DNA from: Polytrichum commune
Lineage: Eukaryota > Streptophyta > Polytrichopsida > Polytrichales > Polytrichaceae
Reading direction: 5' to 3'
Length of the DNA stretch: 64,000 nucleotides
Assembly (NCBI GenBank): GCA_950295325.1
Contig: OX485805.1
Span: 31,359,501-31,423,500, forward strand
Shown: piece after piece, positions 23,265 to 35,851 of the stretch
How the letters are laid out: each line of letters opens with the position of its first letter
Numbering within the stretch: position 1 is the stretch's first letter
The notes under the pieces: generated by a model
Databases searched by the model: none
What the model saw: the letters and a program-made list of their open reading frames with translations, nothing else
Told to the model about the DNA's origin: nothing
Program-made: the position numbers and the translations under genes

Positions 23265-24107
23265 CGACCCCTCCACCCTTTCACAATGGCCTTAGCCTTA
23301 ACCCTTGATGTTTTTCAAGACCACATTGTAATTTGTGGTTGCCACATCATTCCTCCAGCCCCCCCCCCCCTTTACCATTAGTTGGAGGTCCTTTATGAAA
23401 AGAGGACATCTCTTGTTCCATGTTTATTTCATAATGGTGTTTTGAAAAGTGGATTTGGATATATCATACAAATTATGATTCTCTATGAGATCATAGCCAA
23501 CCATGACGTATTTAAGTAAATATAGACATATTTTCAAAATATGGATTGTTTGGTCGCTCCAATTCTTTTGACAGATCCATCCATACACTTCTAATAGCCA
23601 CAAGTTTATGGAAAATATATGAATTCCTAGTGTTTACTTGAATGTTCTTCTATTAAATATGCTTGGAAAATAAACATATGATTTTAATATTAAATCTATA
23701 TAAATAAATGTTGAATAGTGAAAACACAACAAAAAAACTCTTATTATAATCAACTATGCATATTCTATTGGAGGACCTCACCATAAAATCCTATCATAGG
23801 ATCTTATGATAGAATTTAACATGTCGTAATCATGGACTTGGATTTAGTCCATTTTCACTTAAAGATCACTTAACCCCTAATTGGTACATCATTATGTTCA
23901 TAAACCTATCAACTTTCAATCCTCAAATGATATTCTATCCAAGGAAGAGTTGTTGGGAATACTTTTCTTTATTCACATATATTTCTAAATATATGGAAGT
24001 TGAACTTGTCTTGATTGTAATTTTGAGAGAATCAAAATAAATCATTCATATGAGTTGTATCATTTTTGTTTCAAATTTGGTGTGTGTATGCCATATGTGA
24101 TAAAAAC
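23265..24107. other. Intergenic, C12 tract
   Basis: C12 lies at 23359-23370. AT-rich; no gene was seen. Confidence 0.45.
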
Positions 24108-24295
24108 TTGACCCCTGTAGATTTGTGGCCTATTTATCTCAATTGACTTGGACTAGAAGATTTTGGGGCCTTTGAAGCTATTTTTGGTGTCAATCTAACT
24201 AAACATAATAACACCCATGTTGCATTCTATTCTAAGGCTCATATGTTGGATGAATGAGAGGTACCCTCGTATGCAATGACTCCCTCTCCCCCTTA
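24108..24295. mobile_element. CATCCAACAT-family MITE, partial
   Basis: The right part matches 46163-46399: CATATGTTGGATGAATGAGAG, followed by CTCGTATGCAATGACTCCCTCT. The left terminal arm is not recognised. The middle block GTGGCC-AT----CTCAATTGACTTGGA matches the 46.2 kb and 59.1 kb copies. Confidence 0.55.
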
Positions 24296-25226
24296 AAGAT
24301 TCAAAGAAAGCAAAGTTTGTAGAGTTGTCACCGTGCCATAAAATTGGAAAGATGATTGCAAATAAAGTATGTGGTCTTATTATGGGCACTATCAACTCCA
24401 CAAATCACTATGGCCATTGTATTAGATAGGGAATGTTTCCTCATGTTTGCAATCGCGAACGACGGAGATTAGGGTTACCCATAAAGTCTTGAGATCAAAC
24501 TCCCAGTTTGTTGGCTAAAACTCGTGTTCAAGAGCTAATTTGTAAAGTCAACCAAGTTTCCTCAAAGTTAGAATCAACACCTCCAAAAGAGTGATGTTTT
24601 GCAATCAAAAACCAACTATCTAGCCTGTCATACTTAGTGGACCAAGCTACTTGCATAGGCTGATCCAAGATTCAAGTTGACAATGCCATGAGCAGACCAT
24701 GTTAGATCCTAAAAGCTCTCTTCAAGTTTTTGGGGTGGCAAGAGGAGCTCCAAAAAAATTCATCAACTTTCAAAATTAACCTCCAACATATGACAAGCCA
24801 ACAAACTCTTTAGTAAGAAAATAAAATATCTCAAAGAGGGACCATAGATGAAGTTTAGTCCCTCTTGAAGGTACTTTGCGCATACCTCTATTGCCATGTC
24901 AAGTTTAGAGTTAATGGTAAGATGTAAAAGCTACAAGAAGTCAAATTGGAGATGTAAAATTTTCTTCTTCTTGTTGGTGTTTTATTTATTTATAGAGATG
25001 TAACGTGAAATGACAAATGCCAAGAATGAATGAGAACCAAGGAGGATGCACCCACTTGGAGGGGAGCACATACCCACCACCACATGGCCACCACACAAAG
25101 CAAGGATAGTGACTCCCATACCACCAAAGCAACCGTAACCATCACCCTTTATTCCTTCACAATCTTTTAGTGCCACTTGACCACTTATGTTTCATTGTGT
25201 CATACGGCTCTTTGAATTGTTGTTAT
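24296..25226. other. Intergenic, nothing recognised
   Basis: No gene or clear repeat partner. An open frame at 24982-25176 (minus) has no motif. Confidence 0.4.
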
Positions 25227-25578
25227 CAATGTTGGGTGGGTATTAAGATTGGCACCAAACCCCCTTTAGTAGTTAGGGCGATTCTTTAAGTTTATAGTTG
25301 TGGTTCTCGTGTTTTCAAATAAGCGGACTTGATACATAACCGTGGTTCTCAAAAAATCAAAACCTAGTCAAATAACCTTTCAAAAAGACCACCGGTTCTA
25401 TGTTAATTCTTCCATGAAACCACCAGGTCATTAAATTATTCTTTAATAACTAGGACAAAATGTTTTTTTATTACACTTTCAAAACCCTTGGACCAAAGGC
25501 TTGTTGCTTCTAAGTTGTCTTCAAAAACTAGAACCCAAAGTTAGTAACAAAATTAAAAAAAAAACCCGCCCAACATTG
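25227..25578. mobile_element. CAATGTTGGG-family inverted-repeat element
   Basis: CAATGTTGGGTGGG at 25227-25240 and CCCGCCCAACATTG at 25565-25578 are complementary with one mismatch. The 352-bp element resembles the insertion in NAC intron 5 (core 5628-5940). Flanks GTTAT and GTTCT hint at, but do not prove, a short target duplication. Confidence 0.75.
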
Positions 25579-25837
25579 GTTCTAACCCTCAACCCCAACC
25601 CCACGATTTCAATAACGAATCGATTTCAACTTGGATTTCAAAAACATCTCAATATCGATGGATTTCCCTCCTTTTCAATCCCATGAATCAAACTCTAGAG
25701 GGGGATTATGTGTTGTCACCCCCCCCCCCTTGAAAGTGCCACAATGGTTGGTAGGCCCCATGATTTTCACAACAAATCCGTGTCAAATTTGATTCCAAAA
25801 TTTCATTTTTTTTCCAATATTCATGAAATTCCCTCAT

Positions 25838-25924
25838 AACATTATTCAGATCCATAACAATGTTATGTGGAACTGAGATATATTGTCAGTCCCACAAAAC
25901 ATTGTTATGGATCTGATTAATGTG
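25838..25924. mobile_element. Small fold-back element (ATTCAGATCC family)
   Basis: AACATTATTCAGATCCATAA and the following bases pair with TTATGGATCTGATTAATGT. Arms are about 38 bp around a short loop. The same family is at 35714-35851, and a half copy lies at 35486-35523. Confidence 0.7.
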
Positions 25925-26314
25925 ATGCTCCTCTACAACCCAGTGGAATCAAACTCTAAGGGAGGGGGGTGTTGTGTACATGGCTTAAAGGCAAATCTAA
26001 TTGCCCATCAAAAAATTAAGACTTCTACAATGCCAAGAATATTCTCCAATTGTCCGATATCACTTAAAAAAAGCTCACCGAGAGAGTGATTTCTCCAGGG
26101 TTGCCAACCTATATGTCTTTCGTGATGAGTACATGTCCATTTTCAACATAACCGTTTTCAATTATACTATGGTCCTTCCAATCACTACATCTTGGAATCT
26201 CAAGGCCATAGTCTATTCATACATGCTAAAACAATCAATTCTAGTTCATATCGTGGTGTATTCTCACTTAATTTCTAACAATTTCTAACTGAGCAAGAAA
26301 AAACAAAAAATCAA

Positions 26315-26790
26315 CACCACACTAGGTTAGACTACACTAATGATCAGCAACTTCACAATTAGTGTCACCTTACAACATTATGCATTCCAATGCACTTACT
26401 AATACCTTGGCATGGGCATGTCAATAGTGTTATGAAGTGTATGCCTATGTTACACAATGGTTTACAAGTTGACTAAAGTGCACACAAACGATACTTGAAA
26501 TTAGTATGCTCAAGAAGATCTTCCTATTGCATACTCAAATGTAAGCACATTACACATGCCATTAGTATGCTCAATAAAGTCTTCATATTGCATACCAAAA
26601 ATGCAAAACTATCATCTCAAGTATCCTGATGTACTATGCTAAATGTCATAATGAAAATATTATCTTATTTTTAAAAAAAAATCATGATGTTCACGAATAA
26701 TAAACATACCGATAATTAGTGGATATGACACTTTGAGACCTCTAGGCATTTAATTTACGCTTTATGGAAATAGTGTACAACACACTAAAA
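26315..26790 (-). mobile_element. CACTACACCG-family element, copy 2 (inverted)
   Basis: It starts CACCACACTAGG and ends near GTGTACAACACACT. The inverse of copy 1 at 22890-23264 over more than 300 bp, including CTACAAGTTGACTAGAG-like and ATTAGTATGC blocks. The right part (CATGACACTA-type and CTAGGCAT words) matches 31900-32090. Confidence 0.65.
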
Positions 26791-28849
26791 ACCATGAATA
26801 CAAATTTCTTTACATAACCTAGCTAAAAATGATCAAATGACAACAATCTAGTTACAAACCCCTTGCTCCAACTTAGCCTTACTTGAGCAATTCACACCCC
26901 CTTTTTTTCTTTTTCTTTTTCTTAGACTTCACCAAAGCACGGATGTTACAATATTTTGGTTGCTAATGTCTCCATAACTTAGCCAAAAAGTGAAGCCATG
27001 GGGTTTGGATCTCCAAACTTCATGAACGTAAAGTCCTCCTTGGTAGATTCGACCAACATCTCTTATAGTTGCTTTCATAGCAAAATTTCCAACAACAAGA
27101 TTACTCTTCAAAGATAATAAAATAGATGAAAGGCAACCGTTCAAAAATAATCCTACATGCTAACAACATTAACAAATATGAGGGACTTTTTCTCCATTAC
27201 ATGACCCAAATTAGATATAGTTAGAAACATTAGATACAAAGCATTTGGAGTTGTGGTTGTTGTGTTGTCGCTTTTGATGTTGTCGTCAGATGTTTTGTCT
27301 CCAGAATCCCTTATTATATTTGGACAAGTGGTAAGTCTAAATATACCTAAATGTTGGTTACATTTCTTGTCACCATTGTCACATATGATTGTATTTTCAC
27401 TTGAATTTGTAACATGTTGTGCTACATAGAATTTACTAGGATTTATTGCCAAAGTTTGTGTAAGCCTGATCAATTGGTGAATCACTCATAAAGTTGTGGT
27501 TACATAGTCCCATTTGCTTCATCACTTATCCCATTTACAACCACCTCACACCATGAGTCTGTAGCACATCCAAACGATCTTAAGCAAACTCATTCATTAA
27601 GTTGTTCATCTTTCATCTATGATTTCATGACTGACCCACCCACACATAGGCCTTGTAAGAAAAATTACCTAGAACCAAATAACTTTGTTGTATCTCTAGC
27701 ATCCTCTCCAACTACCAAAGGGTGAAAGCAAGCTAGAGTATCCATTTTTTGGGAAATTTTGGAGTCCCTTTAAGTACTTCCATAGTTTAAGCATGTTGTA
27801 GGCGGATGAACCCTACACATGCTTAAAATCCTATTCACCGCATATTCAAGACCAAAACCCTATCTATTATGTGTGTACCCAAACTAAATGCCTTATCCAC
27901 CACATACGCCATAATGTGTTTTTGTTTTGTTTTTGATTTTGCACAAATTGTAATTCTCAATTGCAAGAGAACCACCGCAACCCGAGGGGAAATCAAGAAA
28001 TAATACCCATCTAAGGTCTAACCTTCCAAGTGACCACTAAGTTGCTACAAGTCACAATACGACCTTTGACACCCCAAATCGAGTCAAATTCTTTAAGGCA
28101 CATACGCCATAGTGTTGACATCATCATTGTATAGAATAAATGTAGAATATATATATATAAGCTGAGTACTTAGAACCATGTTTTTCATCATATAATATAA
28201 TTTCAATGAAAAAAACACATGAAAAAAACATGTTTATGAAGATATTTAGGACCTTATTGGTGTTTGTTGTTATTGGGCATTTGGAAAAGTCCTATGCCTT
28301 CAAACATGTTCTCAAAATTGTCTACAAACATCAATCATATAACACATATTACATTCATGAATTTTGAAGAGACTATTGTACATTTTTACTACACAAGTTG
28401 AAAATAATAAGTCCATATACATGTTTCATAGGGATTGTGACTTTGGATATGAATCTGAAACAAAAGTTCCCTATATGATGTAAACATTTGTTAAGACACT
28501 ATCCTATTCTCTAAACCTCTTATTATTAAGATTATATCATATACATGAGTACTATTTTATATAATGCAAAGATCATTGAGGGTAGATTTATTGTAACTTA
28601 TCAATGGGTTGTAAAAATTACAGCATGACATCAAAATAAGGACATTGTAGTTTGCTTGCTTACACCCCAAAACCTACTTGACTATGAAAAGGGGAAGTGG
28701 GCCATGTGAGGAAGGTTGGCCAGGGCATGATTGTAGTGACATTATTTTAAACTCACCTAAGGCATGCAAGTCTTATTACTTACGTGGACAATTTTATTTC
28801 CATGCCCCAATTCTTGTAGGACATGAAACACACGTTTGTTGCAAGATGA
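26791..28849. other. Intergenic with minus-strand open frames
   Basis: Two adjacent minus-strand open frames (27153-27485, 110 aa; 26929-27144, 71 aa) could be remnants of one broken gene, but they show no recognised domain. The rest is AT-rich and without features. Confidence 0.3.
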
Positions 28850-28940
28850 CTAGCAGATCCAAATCGTGTTGTAGCCACTTTCCTCATAAATTCTTGGGTT
28901 TGTAAGAATATCCTATTCATTCTCAAAGTAAGGATTCTCT
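28850..28940. repeat. Second copy of the 9.7 kb dispersed repeat
   Basis: Contains GTAGCCACTTTCCTCATAAA and ATTCATTCTCAAAGTAAGGATT. Confidence 0.6.
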
Positions 28941-30469
28941 AAGTTATTAAAGTGATGGGAAATCCCATGTTGGATAAATTGCAATCATGTAGGGTTTAAT
29001 GGGCAGAGGTGGACATGACATGGCTAGGGAAGATTCTTGCCAACAAGTGCATGACAACATGCCCACACTAGGACCAACGAATAGCCCACAACAGTGAGAA
29101 AGTTTCCATTTTGATGGGAGTTTTTGTCTTGCATGCAGTAAAGTGAAGCGGGAAAAATTGTAGTTTACCACATCCAGTGAGGTTACTATGAGCAGGACAA
29201 AAATTCCATACGAATAGAGTTCCGTTTCGAAAGAAAACTAGAATAATCTTCCCTGTTAGCAGTCAAGGAGCAGTGATTGGCCTTAGTGTGGGCAAGGCAT
29301 GACGCAAAATTAAAGTGAACATTAATTTGAGGCTATCTAGTCACGATCTGGCGGCCAGGGCTAGACCCACCTCTTTGAGTTGGGCCCCTACCCCTGACAC
29401 CTGAGATGAAAATGCATGCAATTATACTGAAACATGTAAGTTGTTTTCTTCTCTGTTTTTGGATCATTTGATCTTGAAATCAGCATTAGGTATCCCGAAT
29501 TAAACTTGGATGAACTTAATTAAGATGAATGTTTACGACAAACTTGTGGAGCCAATGTTGTTAATTACTAGGCCTCCTTTACCTTGGTAATAGTGGTGGA
29601 GCCCCATAAAAGGCCCTTAGGGCTATTAGGCCAGCTTGGCCAACCCTACGCATTAGAAGCAAAGTCAAAAAGTGGCCCATGGCACAACAACCAATCACCA
29701 CCTCCTACCGCCATGATGCGACCAATGGGAGGCCGCCACGTATTCCTTTGTGTGCCAGAGGAGCCAGCTTTATTTTGCATGGTCGGTAATTAAATGGTCT
29801 GTTGGGGTGTGGGGGCTAGGTTCATCCATCCATTTCTCATCCATGCCTACCAACAATGAAGTCCAATTCAAAGCTTTTGGGGGAAAAAAAGGTTCATGAA
29901 TGCACTTCTTCAAACCTCCGAGTCAAGAGATCCTTCAAAGTAGAATTATATATAACTACACTAAATCTACATGCAATGGAAGATGTGGTGGTCAGAGTCC
30001 TACTGTTTTTCACCCTTCTTGCCTGGAAAATGAAAAGAAAACGAAAGAAGAATGCAAAGAAAAAGGGTCACATGCCAAAGATTCTGACAAAAGACATGGG
30101 AAACCGTTGTAGACAGGTGGGAGGACTACGAATGTAGAAGCTGGGAATGGTGGGGAGGGGGGGGGGGGCTTATGAGAATAGGCATGGCCATATAGATGCA
30201 TGGCATATGCAGCGGGGTTGTCCCATCACCCAATATATCAATTCATAAGCATTGGGAGCAACAGACTGTACCAGAACGGGTCCAAGCTAGTAATATTACA
30301 TGTAAATTTGCAATTTGTATGAACCTTGAATACATGTTGATTTCGTAGTATGTGAACTGGGACTGTTGGGTTCCATTAATGTATCATCCGTCAATTCATC
30401 TACATATTACCATCCAAATTTATCAACGATAAGTCATGCTTGAAGTCTTTGCATAAGAGATCCTAAGTG
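28941..30469. other. Intergenic with a GC-richer patch
   Basis: 29580-29800 is GC-richer and carries ACCAATCACC and GACCAATGGG (CCAAT-like) motifs, but no TATA box or coding frame with a known domain follows. G12 lies at 30157-30168. Confidence 0.35.
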
Positions 30470-30650
30470 ATTACTATGAAGTACATTGATTATGGTAAAT
30501 ATTGTGGGCCACGCTAAAAATATTGGGCATAACATTGTGGATGCGGTTTTTTACCAACCCACACTATATAACATCGGAGGTCCAAAAACAAATGATGATC
30601 TCTCTTTCAATCATGGTCCATATTTTCACAAACAAATAATAAATCTTATG
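30470..30650. repeat. Second copy of the 11 kb dispersed repeat
   Basis: Contains CTAAAAATATTGGGCATAAC, matching 11045-11280. Confidence 0.65.
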
Positions 30651-31549
30651 AAGCTTCTTGTGTCTTAAATCTTATTTTGATACTTTCTCCCTTCATCCTT
30701 GAACTTAGGAAGTGATTGTATGCTCTTTAGATTCACAGTCTTAATTGCTTTCAATTGATACCTTACCCACAACTAGAATAAAAGAACGAGAACATAGTGA
30801 GTAACTAAGGATTCAAGTGTAATTAACATTGCAAGATAGTTTCATGCATGGTGGTGTATATATTATGGGCCACACTATAGGGTTGCAGAGGGTAACTCAC
30901 AATGTACATATGCCCACACTATTTATTGTAATTAGCATGTTAAGATCAACTACACTTGGATCAATTTGGCAAATTTACACTAAATAATATAACATGTTGT
31001 ACAAACTTGTAATTTCTCCTTTTGTATGCAGTTGAAGATTAGGTATAGAGGCTCATTACATATGGTTGTGCCCATTGGTTCCAATGGGATTTCATCTCAA
31101 CCCTAAATGTCTAGACATCTTATCTTACACAACCATGCTCACTTGCTTATAAGAAAGCCACATGTCCATAAGAACAATGTTGATATTTAAGTAAAATTGG
31201 ACCAAGGGCCAAGTCCAAATTACAACTTCTTGAATTCTATGTTAGACTCATCCCATGGCATTATATAATAACATCCTCGTATACAACATGCAAAGATGAT
31301 TATGAAAACAATAATTTATTCTCTTATTTTCAACATTTTAAAATAAAGAAATGACGTAATTAAGTATGTTGTTTTTTCTATCATATTTTCATACCCTAAA
31401 ATTCAACTAATCATCCCATGAAATTAAGATATAGTGAAAGTATATAGACATAGAATTGAAGGTACCAAGAACTCCAGATTATGGAAACTACTACTACTAC
31501 TAATAATAATAATATGATGCATTTGCATGTTAATCTTTAGACCTTACAT
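30651..31549. other. Intergenic with triplet microsatellites
   Basis: (CTA)n followed by (ATA)n lies at about 31490-31514. No gene. Confidence 0.45.
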
Positions 31550-31720
31550 GACTATCTTATTCATCATCAAAGTGAAGATTCTCGTGCTCATGAAGTGGTC
31601 AAATAGGTCCCCCTCCCCAAATTGTGTTGAGAATGAAGCCTAGAATGGTTAGCGTATGTTAAGCACATAGTCCAATATCCTTTGAGCACAAGCTTTGTTG
31701 GTGTCCATTCTTGGATCCAC
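31550..31720. repeat. Third copy of the 9.7 kb dispersed repeat
   Basis: Contains TTATTCATCATCAAAGTGAAG and GATTCTCGTGCTCA. Confidence 0.6.
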
Positions 31721-31799
31721 ACCTAACCATTCACCACTCAGATACATGTGTCCAAATTCACTTCAATATTGGAATTAGGCACGTCTCCATTGACGCAGT

Positions 31800-32090
31800 T
31801 GAACATACATGTAAACACAAGACATTTGGCATTGACATGTTCAATAAATTCTCCCACTTGTAAACTACAACAACAACCACAAAAAAAACTACATCTCAAG
31901 AACTCCAATGTGCTACACTAAATGTCATACCATAAACAATGAATGTACTTAAAAAAACCACCCGTGGTAACAAATAGTGTCATGTTCATAACTCAACAGA
32001 CATGACACTACTAGGTCTCTAGGCATCTGGTTTAGTCGGTTCGTCAATAACGTGCGTGACACTAAATACCGTACACTAAACGGTGTAGTG
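31800..32090 (+). mobile_element. CACTACACCG-family element, copy 3 (partial)
   Basis: Ends GACACTAAATACCGTACACTAAACGGTGTAGTG in two overlapping parts (about 32058-32090). Upstream blocks GCTACACTAAATGTCATA and CTCTAGGCATCTGG match copy 2. Confidence 0.6.
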
Positions 32091-32378
32091 GACCGTGGGA
32101 TCCAATGGGAATACATTGGCGGTTGTCAACTTATTTAGGGCACTTGTTTTTGCCCAAAAAGAGAAGTTTGAATAGAGACCACAAACTCAACTATTATTAG
32201 CCTCCTTTTACACCGTTGTTGTTATTAACGGTCGTCAATGAAAGAATAAGTAAAGGGGGGGGGGGGTAAAGGATAACTTGTAAGGGGGAAGTTGATGTCA
32301 AAATATGTTATTAAAATAGGGAAATGGAATTTTTGGATGGCCCCGGGTGGAGACAAGGAAGAGCTTTTCGATTTTTGC

Positions 32379-32393
32379 GGGCGGGCGGGTGGG
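32379..32393 (+). other. Potential G-quadruplex
   Basis: GGGCGGGCGGGTGGG: four G3 runs with single-base loops. Near-identical to the motif at 18737-18751. Confidence 0.6.
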
Positions 32394-32399
32394 CGGTGT

Positions 32400-32560
32400 G
32401 TGTCAACTTCTGGCAGCCTGGCTTATAATGTCGTGTCCCGCCTTCCCATGCACTCAAGCCAGCTGGTGGGTCAGCTGCCCGCTGCCCGCCTCCCTCTGCC
32501 CGCTGCCCGCTGCCCCACCCTCGAGAAAGTGCCTCGCCTGCTTCCCAAATGCCACATTAT
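32400..32560. other. GC-rich island with CTGCCCG repeats
   Basis: CTGCCCG/CTGCCCGC words repeat about five times at 32471-32516. Open frames in several phases reflect the repeat and have no recognised domain. Confidence 0.5.
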
Positions 32561-32676
32561 AAACCCTCCCGTGATTTTTTTTCCCCCTTCCCGAAAGTAG
32601 CCGTAATTGTTTTCCTTTCCAAACCAATTTCCACATTTAGTGCCCACACCCCCCCCTAAATAAAAAGGCTTAGGGC

Positions 32677-33126
32677 ATCACCGTTTATGGTATTTAGTGT
32701 CACCTACACTATTTGCAAGGGTCGAAACGGTCTAAACGGTTCCCATCCATTAATAGTCGACACGATACTCTTCGTCAACATAAGTAAGTTTTGGGAGTGA
32801 ATTTTTTCTTCCCATTACGACATTTAGCGTAGTAAATTGAGATATTGGAGGTGATGATTTTGCGTTTCAGGTTTGTGAGGGGGACGACGTTGTCGAGGTA
32901 CATACTGATGGCAATTGTTGCGTGCTTCTGTTACAGTGAGCAAGAGGACGATACTCTTGAACGAACTGATGCCATGCTACTGATGCCAAATGTCATTTGT
33001 GTTACACTTTTAGTCGACTTATAGACCGTTGTATAACTTTCATTTCATAGCGAGAATTGATTATGCGGTGGCATAAATTGCCAAGGGTAAGTGACACTAA
33101 AATATATACCGTAAACCGTGTAGTAG
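32677..33126 (+). mobile_element. CACTACACCG-family element, copy 4 (both ends)
   Basis: The left end CACCGTTTATGGTATTTAGTGTCAC, written here in parts, is complementary to the right end GTGACACTAAAAT-ATACCGTAAACCGTGTAG with small gaps. About 450 bp. The ends CAC(T)ACACCGTTT are CACTA-like. The internal block GTTACACTTTTAGTCGACTT is shared with copy 1. Confidence 0.75.
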
Positions 33127-34829
33127 CAAAACTTCTTTTTCTTTTTCTTTTTTTGTTACGAGAGACATGTGCTCATGAAGAAATTGGTTAGTATAAAGGC
33201 TCCGGGAAAGGAATGGAATAGCTTGGGTGGCATTCTTCTCTCGAGGTGGGAATGATGGGACCTGTGAATAGGCGGAGTAAGTTAGGGGTAATGATTGAGC
33301 CTTATTACAAAACTACAGTTACAGCTCAGAGTCGGTATAGTAGTAGTAGTCGTAGTAGTAGTAGTAGTCGGCCCTTTATTTATAGTATCACGACGACTGT
33401 TGTTAGTAGTCGACCACTATAGGTTGTTTGGCATTGAAATAAAAGGCTCCAATCGTCTAAAACGAGAAAGTAGTCAACCGTTATTTATAGCGTCGCAACC
33501 GTCTTAATTTCTTCCATGATGTGGAGGTAGGGCGTCCGTAACCGACCACTTGAGAGACTTTGCGTCATATAAATGGAGAAGTAGAAGGCGGTGCAAGGTT
33601 TTCGTGTGTGGGAAAGTAGAAATCACGAGGATTGTCAATTTGTTTGATAATTTCGTTCCTTAGATTGAAACTACTGCCGAGTTTTTGAAGTCAAAAAGTC
33701 GGTCTGAACACATCACCAATGTGTTCGTCCTCACTCTAGCACTCAAAATCAGGGACATGTGTCATTGTACTATTGATTCCATGACGATATCATTAGCGCA
33801 GTTGGAGACTTAGGGTTAGTTTCCATGTAGGCCGATTCACCCACCGGATTCTAGTGCAATTGTAGATTTCACATGGCGGCATCTTCGTTTTCACTAGGAT
33901 TTGGTGGGCAAGTGGCCTAAGTGGAAACTAACCCCTATAACTGTGAAATGTGGAACCTCATTTTAACCACTCACAGAAGAAAAATTGTTGAAATCAGTCC
34001 CAACATGATTGAAACTATGGTACCCTGTAGATTCCCATCGATGGGGTCCTGGCTGGGAATAGGTGCCTCTACTCTACTAATTTGTAATGCGCGCAATGGA
34101 CACCCCATTAGAGTCACAACATCCAATGAACGGGGAGAACTGATTGCTAGTTCCAGATGAGTTATAACCGGTTGAAGTTCAAGACTTTAGGATTATCACC
34201 AGTCATTTGATAGGAATTTAGAGAACATACCTCAAATTGATCAAGAAAAACCGAAAGATGTCAACATGTAACCGGTTGGACTCGGACACACTAGGATCTC
34301 GACCAATTATGCCCAAAACCTCCCCACACACTAGCAACATCACAACCACCGTTGGTGTAATCACCAACATACAATCTTTCTCTTGATATTCAATTAGATG
34401 AATGCATGTATGTGTATGTGTATGTAAGGTTTGGATTGTGAATATGGGTCAAAAAGTCAATTATAGGTGGAATTCTAGACAATATTTATTTTCATGCCAT
34501 ATATTACAATGGCCCGTACTAATTTCCTACTAGAGACTTAGTGTGGGTTGAAAATTAATGTGATCTATATTTATTCTCATTGTGATGATTAGCATGGGCT
34601 CTAGAACAATGGCCCATAGTAATATGATTGTTTAGTGTAGTTGTGTGTAAGTACTTCAGGCATGTGGGAAGTGATTGAGATTAATCTAGGGAGGGTTACA
34701 AACAATTAGCAACCCTAAATCCCTTTCAACAAAGTTTAGAGGGAAAACGTGCCCATACTACGCTAAATAGTGCTATTACTGTGGACCACAATAATTTCTA
34801 GAGCCCAACCTAATTCTCTTAACGAGAAT
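33127..34829. other. Intergenic with (GTA)n microsatellite
   Basis: GTA/AGT triplets at 33336-33370. No gene was recognised. From about 34490 the words GGCCCGTACTAA and GGCCCATAGTAA resemble the repeat that follows. Confidence 0.4.
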
Positions 34830-35125
34830 TAGCACGGGCCACATTAATTTTCAACCCACGCTGAACTTCTTGTAGAACATTAGCATGGACCACAGTAAAT
34901 GTTCTTCCTAGACAAATATTGTGGGCACTCATTTCATTTTGTGCTACTTTTGTCCTACAAGTGATACTCACTGTGTTGGTCAGAAGACTTCATGAGGACT
35001 TGGCGAAAGACTCAACGTCTTGGACATTAATTCCACCTCGACTAGAATATTAGTGTAACCCACACTAATTATTGCCACGCCGATCTTCCACCCACACTAA
35101 TAAGAGGAGTATTTGGGGTAGCGTT
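34830..35125. repeat. Second copy of the 10.3 kb dispersed repeat
   Basis: Collinear with 10265-10560. Both contain TTTGTGCTACTTTTGTCCTA. Confidence 0.75.
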
Positions 35126-35318
35126 GATTGAATGAGGTGAGGGACGAATGTACGTGGGGTGAAATCCGAGTTGGTAAAATTTGGTTTTGTGGAGATTGTG
35201 TGGGTGGGTGGATGTGTGAGGTAGTTACGGGGTTGTACTTTGTGGGGGCCATAAGTTTCTTTTTTGGGTCCGTTGGGATTCTTCATACGGTTGAGGATAT
35301 AAAGAAATGAATGCCACA

Positions 35319-35776
35319 CATCTCCCATGGCAGGCACAAATCCATCGATTTTTCTAGTGGAATTTCGACATCGTAAATGGGTCCGAAATTGTTGGCCCCT
35401 CCACATGCATGTTGCAAGAGAGGTTCCGAGCCTTTACTAGGAGGCTCCCGTCACTTGTATTGCCCTATGATGATCTTAAACATATAACATTATTCAGATC
35501 CATAATAGTGTTCTGTGGGACTAACAATATTCCATAATATTCCTCACATCTCACATGGCAGGAACAAATCTATCGATTTTTCTAGTGGAATTTTGACATC
35601 GTAAATTGGTCCGAAATTGTTGGCCCCTCCACATACATGTTGCAAGAGAGGTTCCAAGCCTTTACTAGGAGGCTCCCGTCACTTGTATTGCCCTATGATG
35701 ATCTTAAACATACAACATTATTCAGATCCATAATAGTGTTATGTGGGACTAACAATATTCCACATAATATTCCTCA
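35319..35776. repeat. Recent tandem duplication, period 228 bp
   Basis: Unit 1 (35319-35546) and unit 2 (35547 to about 35776) are almost identical through GGCACAAATCCATCG-type, TCCGAAATTGTTGGCCCCTC and CTTTACTAGGAGGCTCCCGT blocks. This is the best-preserved duplication in the window. Each unit carries an ATTCAGATCCATAATAGTGT block belonging to a fold-back family. Confidence 0.95.
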
Positions 35777-35851
35777 CGTTCAATCTGAATGTGGGGAATG
35801 TTTGGAGTAATGCCAGTCTCACGTAACACTATTACGGATCTGAATAATGTT
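35714..35851. mobile_element. Fold-back element (ATTCAGATCC family), full copy
   Basis: AACATTATTCAGATCCATAA near 35714 pairs with ATTACGGATCTGAATAATGT (to 35851). Arms are about 37 bp with few mismatches. Its left arm is part of the tandem duplication above, so the duplication copied half of the element. Confidence 0.75.

Noticed and set aside
33295..33507. Frame with a run of valines as a membrane peptide
   Set aside because: The valine run is only the translation of a (GTA)n-type microsatellite.
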